A stretch of DNA of 7,764 nucleotides from RGIG3009 sp964390295 (GTDB lineage: Bacteria; Bacillota; Clostridia; Oscillospirales; Acutalibacteraceae), in NCBI GenBank assembly GCA_964390295.1, contig CAYMHR010000049.1:1-7764 (forward strand), written 5' to 3'. This document shows positions 6,962 to 7,764 of this stretch, one piece after another. Every line of letters starts with the position of its first letter. Within the stretch, counting starts at the first letter, position 1. The translations under genes and the position numbers were made by a program. The notes under the pieces were generated by a model that was not told the origin of the DNA, did no database searches, and was given only the letters and a program-made list of their open reading frames with translations.

Positions 6962-6974
6962 GTTGTGAGACGTG

Positions 6975-7764
6975 TTATTTCTTACCGTCAACCAGTGCTT
7001 GTACCGTGATTGGCAGACCGTACAGGTTGATGAAGCCTTCGGAATCCTTTTGGTTGTAATCGCTTTCACCGAAGGTGGCGATTTCCTCGCTGTACAGCGT
7101 GTAAGGGCTCCACACACCGGCGTTGATGAGATTGCCCTTGTACAGCTTTAAGCGCACTTTGCCAGTGACGCGCTCCTGCGTTTTGTCTACGAAAGCACTC
7201 ATGGCCTCGCGCAGGGGGGTGAACCACTGTCCGTTGTATACCAGCTCGGCAAAGGTAATTCCCATGCGTTGCTTTTCGTGCAGAGTCATCTTGTCCAGGC
7301 AGATGCTTTCCAGCACACTGTGCGCCTTGTACAGGATGGTGCCGCCGGGAGTTTCGTACACGCCGCGGCATTTCATGCCGACCAGCCGGTTTTCCACGAT
7401 GTCGATGATGCCGATGCCGTTAGCACCGCCCAACTCGTTGAGCTTGAGGATGATGTTCTTGGCACTCATCTTTTCATCGTTCAGTGCCACGGGAACACCC
7501 TGCTCAAAGTCCAGCGTAATGTAGGTAGGTGCATCGGGAGCCTGGATGGGGGAAACACCCATTTCCAAGAAGCCGGGCTTTTCGTACTGCGGCTCGTTGC
7601 CGGTGTCCTCCAGGTCCATGCCCTCGTGGGACAGGTGCCACAGGTTCTTATCCTTGGAATAATTGGTTTCGCGGCTGATCTTCAGCGGAATGTTGTTCGC
7701 CTCGGCGTAGGCGATTTCTTCCTCACGCGATTTGATATCCCACTCACGCCACGGGGCGATGATG
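6975..7764 (-). CDS. argG: Argininosuccinate synthase, C-terminal two thirds (5' end outside window)
   Basis: Joins citrulline and aspartate, with ATP going to AMP and pyrophosphate, to give argininosuccinate. The frame is open to the right edge. About 262 residues are visible of the roughly 400 usual for the family, so the N-terminal ATP-binding part is missing. The first visible residues are IIAPWREWDIKSREEE, a conserved family block. They are followed by YSKDKNLWHLSHEG, the NGIGIIDIVENRLVGMKCRGVYETPGG block that lines the citrulline site, and the C-terminal domain used in oligomerisation (KVRLKLYKGN...). An in-frame ATG at 7619 is internal, since conserved sequence continues upstream of it. 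argG appears first among the operon genes seen; its promoter, leader and any ArgR or T-box control would lie beyond the right edge. The stop TAA is at 6975-6977. Confidence 0.95.
   Translation of the reverse strand, partial: IIAPWREWDIKSREEEIAYAEANNIPLKISRETNYSKDKNLWHLSHEGMDLEDTGNEPQYEKPGFLEMGVSPIQAPDAPTYITLDFEQGVPVALNDEKMSAKNIILKLNELGGANGIGIIDIVENRLVGMKCRGVYETPGGTILYKAHSVLESICLDKMTLHEKQRMGITFAELVYNGQWFTPLREAMSAFVDKTQERVTGKVRLKLYKGNLINAGVWSPYTLYSEEIATFGESDYNQKDSEGFINLYGLPITVQALVDGKK

Overview
The window is almost filled by one arginine-biosynthesis operon on the minus strand. In order of transcription (right to left) it reads argG (5' end outside the window), argH, argC, argJ, argB, argD, argF. 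At the left edge, on the plus strand and convergent with the operon, is the 3' end of a membrane-protein gene that resembles the YjdF/DUF2238 family.

Layout. Positions 2-211: C-terminal part of the membrane protein. 227-258: strong hairpin with a T-tract, which probably terminates transcription from both sides. 329-1312 argF, 1316-2488 argD, 2485-3357 argB, 3374-4603 argJ, 4618-5535 argC, 5532-6908 argH, 6975-7764 argG (partial). Spacing is very tight: argH/argC and argB/argD overlap by 4 bp as ATGA, and the argC-argJ, argJ-argB and argD-argF gaps are 14, 16 and 3 nt. The only larger gap, 66 nt between argG and argH, carries a 10-bp hairpin and a T6 run. No gene-free stretch exceeds 300 bases, and no tRNA, rRNA, CRISPR, insertion sequence or promoter was recognised.

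Pathway. ArgJ moves acetyl from N-acetylornithine to glutamate. ArgB phosphorylates N-acetylglutamate, ArgC reduces it to the semialdehyde, and ArgD transaminates that to N-acetylornithine, which returns to ArgJ and releases ornithine. ArgF makes citrulline, and ArgG and ArgH convert it to arginine. With ArgJ present and no argA, argE, carAB or argR in view, this is the acetyl-recycling route. Only carbamoyl phosphate and the priming acetylation, which ArgJ itself may perform, need to come from elsewhere. ArgB carries the N-terminal helix typical of arginine-inhibited kinases, so feedback control is expected at that step.

Organism. Every complete gene has a purine-rich GGAGG-type ribosome-binding site, base composition is moderately GC-rich, and the proteins look like those of Gram-positive anaerobes. 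A Clostridia member (Bacillota), perhaps Oscillospirales-like, is my best guess, at low confidence. ArgC is the short type-2 form, better known from Proteobacteria, which is the most distinctive point of gene content. I see no undescribed system: this is a well-formed core metabolic operon. The items most worth a second look are the argG-argH hairpin and the hairpin at the start of argJ.
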